Part shown: positions 9,191 to 17,210 of the stretch, piece by piece
How positions within the stretch are numbered: the first letter of the stretch is position 1
Layout: each line of letters begins with the position of its first letter
Assembly (NCBI RefSeq): GCF_050633125.1
Contig: NZ_JBOEFX010000021.1
Span: 186,001 to 250,000, forward strand
Length of the DNA: 64,000 nucleotides
Origin: Lewinella sp050633125
GTDB lineage: Bacteria; Bacteroidota; Bacteroidia; Chitinophagales; Saprospiraceae
Direction: 5' to 3'
The notes under the pieces: generated by a model
What the model saw: the letters and a program-made list of their open reading frames with translations, nothing else
Told to the model about the DNA's origin: nothing
The model's database searches: none
Made by a program: the position numbers and the translations under genes

Positions 9191-10000
9191 TTACAGAAGC
9201 ACTCTAAAACCATAACCTAGGCTACCCACAGTAGCGATCATTGGCTTGGTTTTGGGTAGAGGAGTATACAGCAAGCTCCAATCATAGGCAATACGATCCG
9301 TACGCCAGTCGCGTGCCTGATGATCTGCATCGACGCCCACGGCTATTTTGAAAAATTTATTGAGGGTTACGATTTCAAGGTTTTTGAAAAACTCCTTACC
9401 CCCTACTTTAGGGATATGTAAAAAGGGACCAATGCCAATATAAGTAGGCCGATAAAGCGCCGTCAGGAGGGGTAAGTCGATCCTGGTCGTAGCCATCCAG
9501 CGGTCACTTCCATCAATACTTCTGCGGTCCAGTGCACCTACGCTAAGAGATGATTGAAAAAGGAGGCTTTGTGTGTTATTCGTAGGCAATGGATAGCTCC
9601 GATTATTAAACTGGAGATTGTAAGCTCCTCCCACGTATTGCCGATTGTCACTACTAGCATCATCGCCTACTCGGGCATAATAACCTACACTTAACTCCAT
9701 ATTGTTGAGTTCGGTGGCTCCTTTTGTGTCCTGCCGGGGCTTTATTTTCGCTTTAAGGGTAGCACTTTCAATGGAAAAAGACAGCCTAAATACTCCATTG
9801 TCTTTGACCTCTTCAAAATTCGTAAAAACGCGAAAACCTGACCCTCGATAAGCAAAAGGAGAGTGGGCTTGATCGCGGACAGTATGGATGGGGATTCCAA
9901 CGCCTATCGTTAGGTACTTGCCATTTGTGTTTAGAATATTTTCCTGAGCGCTAAGATTTAAGCAGCACAGCAAAGCAAAAAAGCTGAGCCCTGTTTTCAT
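9191..10000 (-). CDS. secreted protein of unknown function, beta-rich
   Basis: A 269-residue protein with a signal peptide (MKTGLSFFALLCCLNLSAQ, cleavage probably after Ala18-Gln19). The mature part alternates short aromatic and polar strands and ends with LGYGFRVLL, the sort of aromatic C-terminus seen in small outer-membrane beta barrels. An outer-membrane protein is therefore possible but unproven. It is transcribed in the same direction as the S41 protease and truA, 75 bases upstream of the former. Confidence 0.55.
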   Translation of the reverse strand: MKTGLSFFALLCCLNLSAQENILNTNGKYLTIGVGIPIHTVRDQAHSPFAYRGSGFRVFTNFEEVKDNGVFRLSFSIESATLKAKIKPRQDTKGATELNNMELSVGYYARVGDDASSDNRQYVGGAYNLQFNNRSYPLPTNNTQSLLFQSSLSVGALDRRSIDGSDRWMATTRIDLPLLTALYRPTYIGIGPFLHIPKVGGKEFFKNLEIVTLNKFFKIAVGVDADHQARDWRTDRIAYDWSLLYTPLPKTKPMIATVGSLGYGFRVLL

Positions 10001-10114
10001 GGTTTTCTTTGTTGATCTGGAGAATTGTTAGATTAAAATCAGCAGCAAGTACTTGTCGCGACTTTCCCAAATAGTTGTTAGAGGTGCGCTAAATTTTTAA
10101 AACCTGCACCCTGC

Positions 10115-11284
10115 TTACTGAAAAACAGCATAGCTAATACCAAAGAGCAATACGGATAATACCACACCTACCATAAATAGGTTGTAACAAATACGTAGTT
10201 GGTTGTACTTTTTACCCAACGAACGCCCGAGGAAATAAAGATCTCGCTTAATTGCTGATTCGAGTGTGTCGTCATCAGCGATAATAAGATCCATGCCGGC
10301 GTCATACTCTTTGATCCCCATTCGGTAGAAATTACCGAAGAAGAAAAGGTTAGACTGCCCTTTGTTGATGTCCTCTTGCGTGGTGATACCCGTCATTGGA
10401 ATAGGTCGGGTGGCCAAGGTCGCAAAAATCATCGAACACAAGCAAGTCAGCAAAAGCACAATAACCGGAATCATCAGGTGAGGTGCATCGTTGACGTAAC
10501 CTGCAGCCATAGGCACAGCAATCGTGACGATCAAGGCATTCACGGAAAGCATAATATTGGCTTTGTTATCTGCCAGATTGCTTAGGTCCATGTGGTTTCG
10601 CAGTGCTGTTTTAAACATCATCTGCGCACTACGGTTGGTACTGATTGTGTTGCCTGTACGAGTATCTGGTTTCGTTTTTTTCTTCTTCTTTTTCTTTTTT
10701 TTGCGCAGCTTCTTTAAAGTCTTCTCGTTTTGTCGGTGCTGTATGCCGTAGATTTCTTCGGCAATATTGGTATGGTATTTATGCTCTTTTACAAATTTAT
10801 AGTTGAGCTGATACCACGCTCTCTCGTCATAAATCTCGTTGCGAAAAACTTCCCATTCATGGCGTAATCCTGAAAGTAAAGCGAGGTAGTCTGCCCGTCC
10901 GATATTACTTAAATCAGCATCCCTCAGGATCATTTCCATCTGATCAGTAGGCTCGTGACTGATCTTTGTAGCTAGAATAAGCCGCTTGATGGTAGCAATA
11001 TCTTCTTCTGAATAATCTAAATCCTTTAGGAACTCGGCTGCCATTTCAGCGCCGTTGGCTTCGTGGTTTTCGTAAGATTTTACGTAACCAATATCGTGAA
11101 ACCAAGCTGCGACCTCTAGCAGCTCACAATCTTCGTTTGAAATTTCATGCCTGGCTGACAATAGCCTCACGGCATCTACGACAGACAAGGTATGCGGAAG
11201 GTTATGGTAATAATGATCGGGCGTTAACTTCTCTTGCAAGAGGTTTTTTACGTGACGCTCGGTCTTACTTACATTCGTTAGCAT
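10115..11284 (-). CDS. HD-domain phosphohydrolase fused to a PycTM (DUF5706) membrane effector domain
   Basis: A 389-residue two-part protein. Residues 1 to about 190 are an HD domain: YYHNLPHTLSVV provides the first His ligands and WFHDIGYV the HD pair, with a later Asp in ILRDADLSNIG. A linker with nine Lys in a row follows. Residues about 225-389 match the DUF5706/PycTM family, with the hallmark LADNKANIMLSVNALIVTIAVP in the first membrane helix, a second near 265-290 and a last one at the C-terminus. PycTM domains are membrane-impairing effectors of Pycsar anti-phage systems triggered by cyclic pyrimidine nucleotides. Here no cyclase lies nearby. The HD domain may degrade or sense a nucleotide; that is inference. 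Confidence 0.85.
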   Translation of the reverse strand: MLTNVSKTERHVKNLLQEKLTPDHYYHNLPHTLSVVDAVRLLSARHEISNEDCELLEVAAWFHDIGYVKSYENHEANGAEMAAEFLKDLDYSEEDIATIKRLILATKISHEPTDQMEMILRDADLSNIGRADYLALLSGLRHEWEVFRNEIYDERAWYQLNYKFVKEHKYHTNIAEEIYGIQHRQNEKTLKKLRKKKKKKKKKTKPDTRTGNTISTNRSAQMMFKTALRNHMDLSNLADNKANIMLSVNALIVTIAVPMAAGYVNDAPHLMIPVIVLLLTCLCSMIFATLATRPIPMTGITTQEDINKGQSNLFFFGNFYRMGIKEYDAGMDLIIADDDTLESAIKRDLYFLGRSLGKKYNQLRICYNLFMVGVVLSVLLFGISYAVFQ

Positions 11285-11395
11285 ATTCTTTTTTTTCCAC
11301 GGTACAGAGCATGTCGAGGGAATAATGTCGATTAGCTCCCCCTATCCGGGTTTTATCAAACACTAATTTAAGCATCAAAAGCCTAACCTAATAAT

Positions 11396-12238
11396 TTACT
11401 TCTCCTGTTCCTCAGCTACTAACGCCAAAAAGGCAGCTTGCAAAGCTTTTGTATGAGTACCGGGTTCTCCCTTTCCTATTGCTTTACCGTCAATAAAACT
11501 AACAGGCAAAGCACCTTTGGTAGAGCTGGTTAGAAAGGCTTCTTTGGCTTCTTTCCACTCTGCTAAGGAGACTTCTCTTTCTTCTACTTTCATCCCGATT
11601 TTACGGGCTAATGCTAATATTTTAGCACGGGTAATCCCTGCTAGCACTTTATCTTTTGCGGTGACCAATACATCATCTTCCGTGATGAGAAAAAAGTTAG
11701 AGCGGTCACTTTCCCGAATATATTTGCCATCATGGTACAAAATATATTCAGCCTCCTGTTCTTTTAGCCAGGGCAGCAGGTGTATCCCAATCAGGTAGTT
11801 GAGGGATTTGATCTCAGGGAGCTCACGCTGATACTGGTAGGTTGCTACCCGTGCTCCGCGCTCAAATTGGATGGGGGGTGGCCCTGGAAAAGGAGATTGT
11901 AAAACAAAGAGATTACCTACTGTGGGAGCGTAGCCATCTGGCGTGTAGCCACCTGTAAGAACTAACCTTATTCCTCCGGAAGGTTGCTCATTGGCTGCAA
12001 TGAGTTGATGTATGCCTTGCTTGAGGTTTTCTCTTTCAATAGGTGACACCAGCCCAAGGCATTTTGCTGAGCGATAGAATCGATCCAGGTAATCTTCTAA
12101 AAATCGAGGCTGGAAACGCTCGAAAACGAAATAATCAAAAATGCCAAACCCTCGTAAAAGGGCCAAATCATTTAACCCCAACTGAGCAGTCTCTTCGGGA
12201 ATAATTGCTCCGTTTAAGTAACACTTTAGCTTATTCAA
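11396..12238 (-). CDS. class IV aminotransferase (branched-chain/D-amino acid aminotransferase or aminodeoxychorismate lyase type)
   Basis: A 280-residue PLP enzyme. It shows the fold-type IV pattern: N-terminal GLNDLALLRGFGIFDYF, the PLP-binding Lys144 in PEIKSLNYL, the ESDRSNFFLI strand with the conserved Glu, and the phosphate-binding loop TSSTKGALPV near the C-terminus. Family members transfer amino groups to branched-chain keto acids or D-amino acids, or release pyruvate from aminodeoxychorismate in folate synthesis; sequence alone does not decide between these. The start codon appears to be TTG (12236-12238), since no ATG or GTG fits and the conserved N-terminus begins there. A good promoter lies about 55 bases upstream. 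Confidence 0.85.
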   Translation of the reverse strand: MNKLKCYLNGAIIPEETAQLGLNDLALLRGFGIFDYFVFERFQPRFLEDYLDRFYRSAKCLGLVSPIERENLKQGIHQLIAANEQPSGGIRLVLTGGYTPDGYAPTVGNLFVLQSPFPGPPPIQFERGARVATYQYQRELPEIKSLNYLIGIHLLPWLKEQEAEYILYHDGKYIRESDRSNFFLITEDDVLVTAKDKVLAGITRAKILALARKIGMKVEEREVSLAEWKEAKEAFLTSSTKGALPVSFIDGKAIGKGEPGTHTKALQAAFLALVAEEQEK

Positions 12239-12293
12239 GGTCCTTATTTTCTTTATTTGCCGAAATATACCGGTAAAAACCGGATGTTTGCAG

Positions 12294-12320
12294 CAAATTT
12301 AGTGACGGAGAAAAAAACAA
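12294..12320 (-). promoter_or_regulatory. Bacteroidota-type promoter for the class IV aminotransferase gene
   Basis: Reading the minus strand, TTG (12318-12320), a 16-base spacer and TAaaTTTG (12294-12301) form a full consensus promoter aimed at the TTG-started gene ending at 12238. Confidence 0.5.
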
Positions 12321-12477
12321 GCACATCGCTTTTGCCCGCTAAACCACCTCTAAAAAACTGATTATCAGAAAACTATCCAACACACCCACGGGGTGTTAAG
12401 GAAAATTGGAGGATTACTTTTCGTTAACTCCAGCGAGGTGCGATGATCAGCGAAGCTAAATTTCTTCCTTCTCTGAC

Positions 12478-12485
12478 TATTTTTG
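12478..12485 (+). promoter_or_regulatory. candidate -7 element for the pseudouridine synthase/rsmG pair
   Basis: TAttTTTG at 12478-12485 fits the TAnnTTTG consensus and points to the gene at 12631. No TTG at the right distance was found. The rest of the 392-base gap between divergent genes shows only a short ACACCC-ACG-GGGTGT hairpin near 12386 and no gene. Confidence 0.3.
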
Positions 12486-12630
12486 TGGTTGAGCTAAAGC
12501 AAAAATTGTAAGTGACTGATGCCATAGGCATTCCTACGGGGTAAGGAGCGTGATTTTTGTTTTCGATTGACTCTAAGTACAAAAATTACCAGAGCGTCAA
12601 TTTCTTTTCGAGCTTGTCAAAAAATGAAAA

Positions 12631-13317
12631 ATGGACAATTATATCCCAATTGGTGATCAGGTGCTGTATAATAATCACCACTTGGTGGCTTTCAACAAAC
12701 CGAATGGTATACCAGTGCAACCTGACCAAACCGAAGATCCTTCTCTGTTACAGTTAGGCGCGACCTATTGCCAAACACATCTTCACCTCATTCATCGTAT
12801 TGATCGCCCGGTGAGTGGTGTTGTACTTTTGGCTAAACGCAAAGATGCCATGCAGGCCCTGCATGAACAGTTTAGGGAACGAAACGTAAAGAAAACTTAT
12901 TTAGCCCTGGTTGCTCAGGAGCCGCCTGCTAACGAAGGAGAATTGGTGCATTATCTGCGTAAAAAGAAAGGAAAATACCAAACCGAAGTACTTGACCAAC
13001 CAGCACCCGATGCCGTTGAAGCACGCTTGAAGTATACAGTTGTTGGTAAAAGTGACCGTTACTTTTTGTTGCAAATCGACTTGCAAACCGGGAGGTATCA
13101 CCAAATCAGGGCGCAGTTGGCCCATATTGGCTGCCCAATAAGGGGAGACGCCAAGTATGGTTTCCGTCGTAGAAATCCAGATCGGAGTATTGACTTACAC
13201 GCTTGGCAGTTAAGGTTCAGCCATCCGCGTACAGGCGTGGCAGAGCATATTGTTGCATCGCCGCCTGCTACTCCATTGTGGGAAGCTTTTAAAATTCCTA
13301 CTCCCTGGGAGGAATAA
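12631..13317 (+). CDS. RluA-family pseudouridine synthase
   Basis: A 228-residue RNA-modifying enzyme that isomerises uridine to pseudouridine in rRNA or tRNA. The catalytic motif HRIDRPVSGVVLLAK is present with Asp58, and the later QTGRYHQIRAQLAHIGCPI motif is typical of the RluA family. It lacks an N-terminal S4 domain, as in the short RluA/RluC-type members; the exact target uridine cannot be read from sequence. It is followed after 26 bases by rsmG, so the two probably share a transcript. Confidence 0.92.
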   Translation: MDNYIPIGDQVLYNNHHLVAFNKPNGIPVQPDQTEDPSLLQLGATYCQTHLHLIHRIDRPVSGVVLLAKRKDAMQALHEQFRERNVKKTYLALVAQEPPANEGELVHYLRKKKGKYQTEVLDQPAPDAVEARLKYTVVGKSDRYFLLQIDLQTGRYHQIRAQLAHIGCPIRGDAKYGFRRRNPDRSIDLHAWQLRFSHPRTGVAEHIVASPPATPLWEAFKIPTPWEE

Positions 13318-13343
13318 AATGTCAAAGAATTTAAATTTTCTGT

Positions 13344-13973
13344 ATGGACGCTATTAAAACTTATTTTCCTGATTTACCTGCGGATCAACTTGCATTGTTT
13401 GAACAGTTAGATCCTCTCTATCGCGAGTGGAATCAGAAGATTAATGTTATCTCTCGGAAAGACATCGATAACCTTTACCTCCACCATGTTCTTCATAGCC
13501 TGGCTATTGCTAAAGTGATTAAGTTTATGCCAGGGGCCAGGGTTTTGGACCTTGGTACAGGTGGCGGTTTTCCGGGTATTCCCCTTGCTATCCTTTTTCC
13601 GGAAACGGAGTTTGTATTGATTGACGGGATTCGTAAAAAAATCACTGTCGTCAATGAAGTAGCTACTGCACTAGGCCTGAAAAATGTACAGGGCTTTCAA
13701 CAACGAGCAGAAGAGCGTAAAGGTCGTTCCTTTGATTTCGTTATCACTCGTGCAGTAGCCTTGATGGAAAAGATTGTTCCCTGGAGCATGCCGCTTATTC
13801 ACGATAAGCAACTGCATGCATTGCCAAACGGTATCATTGCACTGAAAGGCGGGAACGTCAAAGAAGAACTAAAGGCATTACCAAGGGGGACTTATTCGGA
13901 GATTTACCCGATCAAGAAGATGTTTTCAGAAGAATTTTTTATTGAAAAATCTGTGGTGTACGTGCAGTACTAA
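13344..13973 (+). CDS. rsmG: 16S rRNA (guanine(527)-N7)-methyltransferase RsmG
   Basis: A 209-residue protein of normal length for RsmG (GidB). The N-terminal helix pair with NVISRKDIDNLYLHHVLHSL is diagnostic, followed by the SAM-binding motif VLDLGTGGGFPGIPLA (residues 67-81) and the acidic strand FVLIDGIRKK. It methylates N7 of G527 in 16S rRNA in the cytosol; loss gives low-level streptomycin resistance in other bacteria. A candidate small RNA follows on the same strand. Confidence 0.96.
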   Translation: MDAIKTYFPDLPADQLALFEQLDPLYREWNQKINVISRKDIDNLYLHHVLHSLAIAKVIKFMPGARVLDLGTGGGFPGIPLAILFPETEFVLIDGIRKKITVVNEVATALGLKNVQGFQQRAEERKGRSFDFVITRAVALMEKIVPWSMPLIHDKQLHALPNGIIALKGGNVKEELKALPRGTYSEIYPIKKMFSEEFFIEKSVVYVQY

Positions 13974-14066
13974 GGGAGAAAATAAAACCTGACTCATATT
14001 TTATTTTTACATATAAATGTAAATCAAATGCTGATTAACAGTGTTTTTTACTTTATAAAAATATAT

Positions 14067-14204
14067 TATATTTGTAATCAACATCAATGACAATTCCAGT
14101 AAAAGGGAGGAATTGAACTCCTGACACTATGAACACTTTTTAGTGAATTGTCAACGATCCACGTTTATGCTGCTTCCGGGTTATCGTTCAGGTAATCCGG
14201 AAGC
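14067..14204 (+). ncRNA. candidate structured small RNA between rsmG and a lipoprotein gene
   Basis: A TAtaTTTG promoter element (14067-14074) is followed by no credible reading frame but by strong base-pairing potential. TGACAATTC (14088-14096) pairs perfectly with GAATTGTCA (14145-14153), closing a loop that holds a GGAG/CTCC hairpin (14106-14121) and a CACT-TTTT-AGTG hairpin (14134-14145). A 12-bp stem follows (14172-14204). Transcription would start near 14080, giving about 125 bases. No known family is recognised. An alternative is a 3' UTR of rsmG with a processed end. Confidence 0.3.
14172..14204. terminator. stem-loop between convergent genes, terminator-like
   Basis: Arms 14172-14183 and 14193-14204 form a 12-bp stem with one G-U pair and a 9-base loop. 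There is no T-run on either side, so it may end or stabilise transcripts rather than act as a classical intrinsic terminator. Confidence 0.4.
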
Positions 14205-14228
14205 TAAGCGCAATAGGCTCCTCCAGCA

Positions 14229-14798
14229 TTATTGAGAAACAAAGCCCCCTTTTATCTCTATATTCAGTGTTTCAGCAGTACGATTTTTCTGTTGAGTTTT
14301 GATATGGTAGCCCAGTGCTGGTTCGTAGGTCATCCAGCTTTTGTTTCCTGCAAGGGCCGTTTCTGTTTGGCTTATAATTTCAATCTTTTCTACCTCGCCT
14401 TCTTTGTTCATCATTACAAACAGCTCCTGTGTCTTCAATTCCGGGTCAAGACTGGTATACCGTATTTCTAATGCCCCTTGTTGTAGAGTTGAATCTGCTT
14501 GGTATTTATCAGACCATGCCGGGCGGTTGATATCTGCTTTGCGAAACATACTGAACTCCCTGGAATAATCAATATCCGCTATGAGCTGTTGTTCTTCTTT
14601 TTCGTTGATACGAATCTCTTTATCGAGGCCAATATTAGCACTTTGCAAGCGCTCTTCTTCGGCCTCGAAAAATTTTTCCAATGAAAAGAAAGTGTCTTTT
14701 TGATCTACCGCTGCTTGGGCCTCGTCGGCTTGATTGCATGAAGACAATATCAAAACCATCGTAAAAATGGTCATTGCATAAGACAAATATTTACTCAT
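14229..14798 (-). CDS. lipoprotein of unknown function
   Basis: A 189-residue protein with a lipoprotein signal (FTMVLILSSC, Cys21). The mature part starts with an acidic helical stretch (FEAEEERLQSANIGLDKEIRINEKEEQQL) and continues into a beta-rich domain with repeated LEIRYTSLDPELKTQELFVMMNKEGEVEKIEI. I do not recognise the family. It lies 18 bases after gpmI in the same direction and is probably in the same transcript, which says little about its role. Confidence 0.65.
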   Translation of the reverse strand: MSKYLSYAMTIFTMVLILSSCNQADEAQAAVDQKDTFFSLEKFFEAEEERLQSANIGLDKEIRINEKEEQQLIADIDYSREFSMFRKADINRPAWSDKYQADSTLQQGALEIRYTSLDPELKTQELFVMMNKEGEVEKIEIISQTETALAGNKSWMTYEPALGYHIKTQQKNRTAETLNIEIKGGFVSQ

Positions 14799-14816
14799 TC
14801 CTCTTGTTTAATCCTG

Positions 14817-16355
14817 CTATTTTTCCTGGATCAATATGTTCCCATCCATTTCTGCTGGCGCAGGTACATCCATCATCCATAGCAGTGTTGGGGCGACATC
14901 TCCAAGTTTTCCGTCCTGAAGCTGCCAACTACCTGATCTTTGGTTAACAAAAATACAGGGCACCAAGTTTTTAGTATGCGCAGTATTGGGTGAGCCATCT
15001 TCGTTGATGAGGTAATCAGAGTTGCCGTGATCGGCAATAACAATAGCTTCGTAGCCGTATTCGCGGCCCGTTTCCAGCAACCTTCCCAGGCATTTATCTA
15101 CCGTTTCAGCGGCAGTTATTGCGGCAGAGAACACCCCGGTGTGGCCCACCATGTCCGTGTTGGCGTAATTGAGGCAGATAAAGTCTGGCTGATTCGCTTT
15201 TATGTCTTCGATAATGGCATCGGTAATCCCCAGCGCACTCATTTCCGGCTTGAGGTCGTAAGTAGCTACTTCTTTAGGCGAAGGAATGAGCAGGCGGCGC
15301 TCGTTTTCAAAAGGTTCTTCTCGGCCACCGTTGAAGAAAAAGGTGACGTGCGCATATTTCTCTGTTTCGGCGATTCTTACTTGGGTTTTTCCGTTAGCGG
15401 CCAAAACTTCACCCAACGTTTTCTCAAGGTCTTTCTTTTCAAAAAGTACCTCTAAACCAGTAAAAGTTTCGTCGTAACGCGTCATGGTAAGGTAGCGAAC
15501 GTCCAGTTTTTTCATCCCATAATCCGGGAAATCTTGCTGCGTGAGTGCCGCAGAAATCTGCCGAGGGCGATCTGTCCGGAAATTGAAACACAACAACACA
15601 TCTCCATCTGCCAATGCAGGAGACGTTTCTCCTTTTGCATTGGTAACCAAAGTTGGTTGGATAAATTCATCCGTTTCGCCCGCTTCGTAGCGCTCCTTGA
15701 GGGTAGCAATAATATCGCTGGTTGTTCCCCCCTCTCCTTTTGCGATCAAGTCATAGGCGAGTTTGATTCGTTCCCAGCGCTTGTCGCGGTCCATTGCGAA
15801 ATAGCGGCCAATGACGGTGGCTAAACGAGTGTTTTTCCCTTCCAGGTGGTTCAGTAATGTTTGCAGATAGTCTTTGCCACCCTGTGGAGAGGTATCCCGC
15901 CCATCGGTAAAAGCGTGAATAAAAGTCTTATCGTGGCCTGTTGCTTCAATAATATCAACCAAAGCAAGGAGGTGATTCAGTTGAGAGTGCACTCCACCAT
16001 CAGACACCAAACCCATCAGGTGGATAGCTTTGCCATTTTCCTTTGCGTAGGCGATGGCGTTTTGTAGTTTTTCGTTTCGGGCTAGATCGCCGTCCCGGAT
16101 AGCTTTATTAATACGTGCTAACTCCTGATAAACCACACGTCCGGCGCCAATATTCAAATGGCCTACCTCTGAATTTCCCATTTGGCCTTCCGGCAAACCT
16201 ACCTCTTCTCCATACGTGACGAGGGTGCTATGAGGGGCATTTTGCCAAATGTTATCAAAAACGGGCGTATTGGCCTGTGCAATGGCATCGGCACCAGGAA
16301 CCTGGCCTAACCCCCAACCATCAAGAATAATTAACATCGCTTTTTTAGTGCTCAT
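14817..16355 (-). CDS. gpmI: 2,3-bisphosphoglycerate-independent phosphoglycerate mutase
   Basis: A 512-residue cytosolic glycolytic enzyme of normal length, interconverting 3- and 2-phosphoglycerate with two Mn ions. The N-terminal LIILDGWGLG carries the first metal Asp, and MGNSEVGHLNIGAGR holds the phosphorylated Ser62. The C-terminal half has NYANTDMVGHTG and VIADHGNSDYL, the second metal cluster. The phosphotransferase insert domain lies between. The gene is followed by a lipoprotein gene. A minus-strand TAacTTTG element at 16667-16674 could serve as promoter, with a leader of about 300 bases. Confidence 0.97.
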   Translation of the reverse strand: MSTKKAMLIILDGWGLGQVPGADAIAQANTPVFDNIWQNAPHSTLVTYGEEVGLPEGQMGNSEVGHLNIGAGRVVYQELARINKAIRDGDLARNEKLQNAIAYAKENGKAIHLMGLVSDGGVHSQLNHLLALVDIIEATGHDKTFIHAFTDGRDTSPQGGKDYLQTLLNHLEGKNTRLATVIGRYFAMDRDKRWERIKLAYDLIAKGEGGTTSDIIATLKERYEAGETDEFIQPTLVTNAKGETSPALADGDVLLCFNFRTDRPRQISAALTQQDFPDYGMKKLDVRYLTMTRYDETFTGLEVLFEKKDLEKTLGEVLAANGKTQVRIAETEKYAHVTFFFNGGREEPFENERRLLIPSPKEVATYDLKPEMSALGITDAIIEDIKANQPDFICLNYANTDMVGHTGVFSAAITAAETVDKCLGRLLETGREYGYEAIVIADHGNSDYLINEDGSPNTAHTKNLVPCIFVNQRSGSWQLQDGKLGDVAPTLLWMMDVPAPAEMDGNILIQEK

Positions 16356-16482
16356 CGTCTGCTAAGTATATTAAGAGCTTTTGTAAAATTCCACTTGACT
16401 AAAAAACGAATTTCCCAACAAGCTCCAAATGAAGTGCTCAAATATAAGCACTTAGTGTAAACAAAACACTAAACAAGAGTAC

Positions 16483-16513
16483 TTGTCTTTCAGGAAAATT
16501 GTTCTTACTTTTG
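16483..16513 (+). promoter_or_regulatory. Bacteroidota-type promoter, TTG-N20-TAnnTTTG
   Basis: TTG at 16483-16485 and TActTTTG at 16506-16513 with a 20-base spacer, directed at the DUF4783 gene at 16709. The leader would be about 190 bases. Confidence 0.45.
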
Positions 16514-16666
16514 AGATGTTCGAAAGCAATGAATGCTTATTGCTACTCGTTATTACCAAGCCTGAGCTGCAAATTAGCAATGTAGCCAACGTTACTGCAA
16601 CTATTCAAACTATCTCGCCTAAGTAAAAATGTGACTATAAGTACATTTTTCGTCTAATTCACGAAG

Positions 16667-16674
16667 CAAAGTTA
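16667..16674 (-). promoter_or_regulatory. candidate -7 element facing gpmI
   Basis: The minus strand reads TAacTTTG here, a perfect TAnnTTTG. No TTG at the right distance upstream. It lies about 310 bases from the gpmI start and overlaps the leader of the divergent DUF4783 gene. Nothing else is recognised in the 16356-16708 gap. Confidence 0.3.
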
Positions 16675-16708
16675 CGGGTTATATTACCGATAACTTAAAA
16701 TCGAGCTT

Positions 16709-17089
16709 ATGAAACAGTTGTTGTTTATTCTAATGTTATCTCCCATTTTGACTTTCGCCCAAGGCGGAATGTCCCAAATTACGGCTGCTTTGAACAGTGG
16801 TGATATGGAAACATTGGGTACTTATTTCGATGAATCACTGGAATTATCTATCCTAGAAGAGGAAGGGATATACAATAAAGCACAGGCTTTACAGAAAGTA
16901 AAGCGCTTTTTGGGCCAAAACACGGTCTCCTCTTTTACAGAGGTACACCAAGGTGCTTCCCGTAGCAGTGATTCCCAGTACGTAATTGGTAATATGAAAA
17001 CCAGTGGTGGTACCTACCGCGTGTATTTGTATCTCACCAATCGCAATGGAAAAATGATTATCCAGGAATTTCGCTTTGACAGCGAATAA
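16709..17089 (+). CDS. DUF4783-family secreted protein
   Basis: A 126-residue protein with a signal peptide (cleavage probably after the Ala in TFAQGG). The mature 108 residues match the Bacteroidota DUF4783 family, which has an NTF2-like alpha-beta fold: ALNSGDMETLGTYFDESLEL, then a helix ALQKVKRFLGQN and closing strands YRVYLYLTNRNGKMIIQEFRFD. The location would be periplasmic. Function is unknown for the family. A strong intrinsic terminator follows its stop. Confidence 0.8.
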   Translation: MKQLLFILMLSPILTFAQGGMSQITAALNSGDMETLGTYFDESLELSILEEEGIYNKAQALQKVKRFLGQNTVSSFTEVHQGASRSSDSQYVIGNMKTSGGTYRVYLYLTNRNGKMIIQEFRFDSE

Positions 17090-17142
17090 TCCTTAACGTA
17101 AAATACAAGTGAACCGAAAAATGATTTCGCCGGTTTACCTAC

Positions 17143-17179
17143 AAAACACCCGCTTCTCAGTACGAGAAGCGGGTGTTTT
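17143..17179 (+). terminator. intrinsic terminator between DUF4783 gene and rlmN
   Basis: A perfect 16-bp stem (17143-17158 with 17164-17179) and a 5-base loop AGTAC; the stem ends in TTTT on the plus strand and AAAA on its start, so it could act in both directions. Confidence 0.9.
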
Positions 17180-17198
17180 CTATTAATACTATTAGACT

Positions 17199-17206
17199 TA
17201 CCTTTG
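17199..17206 (+). promoter_or_regulatory. -7 element directly before rlmN
   Basis: TAccTTTG ends 4 bases before the ATG at 17211. Transcription would start at or just before this ATG, so the mRNA would be leaderless, or translation would begin at the next in-frame ATG (17235). The same TAnnTTTG-TGCN-ATG spacing recurs at 57892. Confidence 0.45.
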
Positions 17207-17210
17207 TGCT

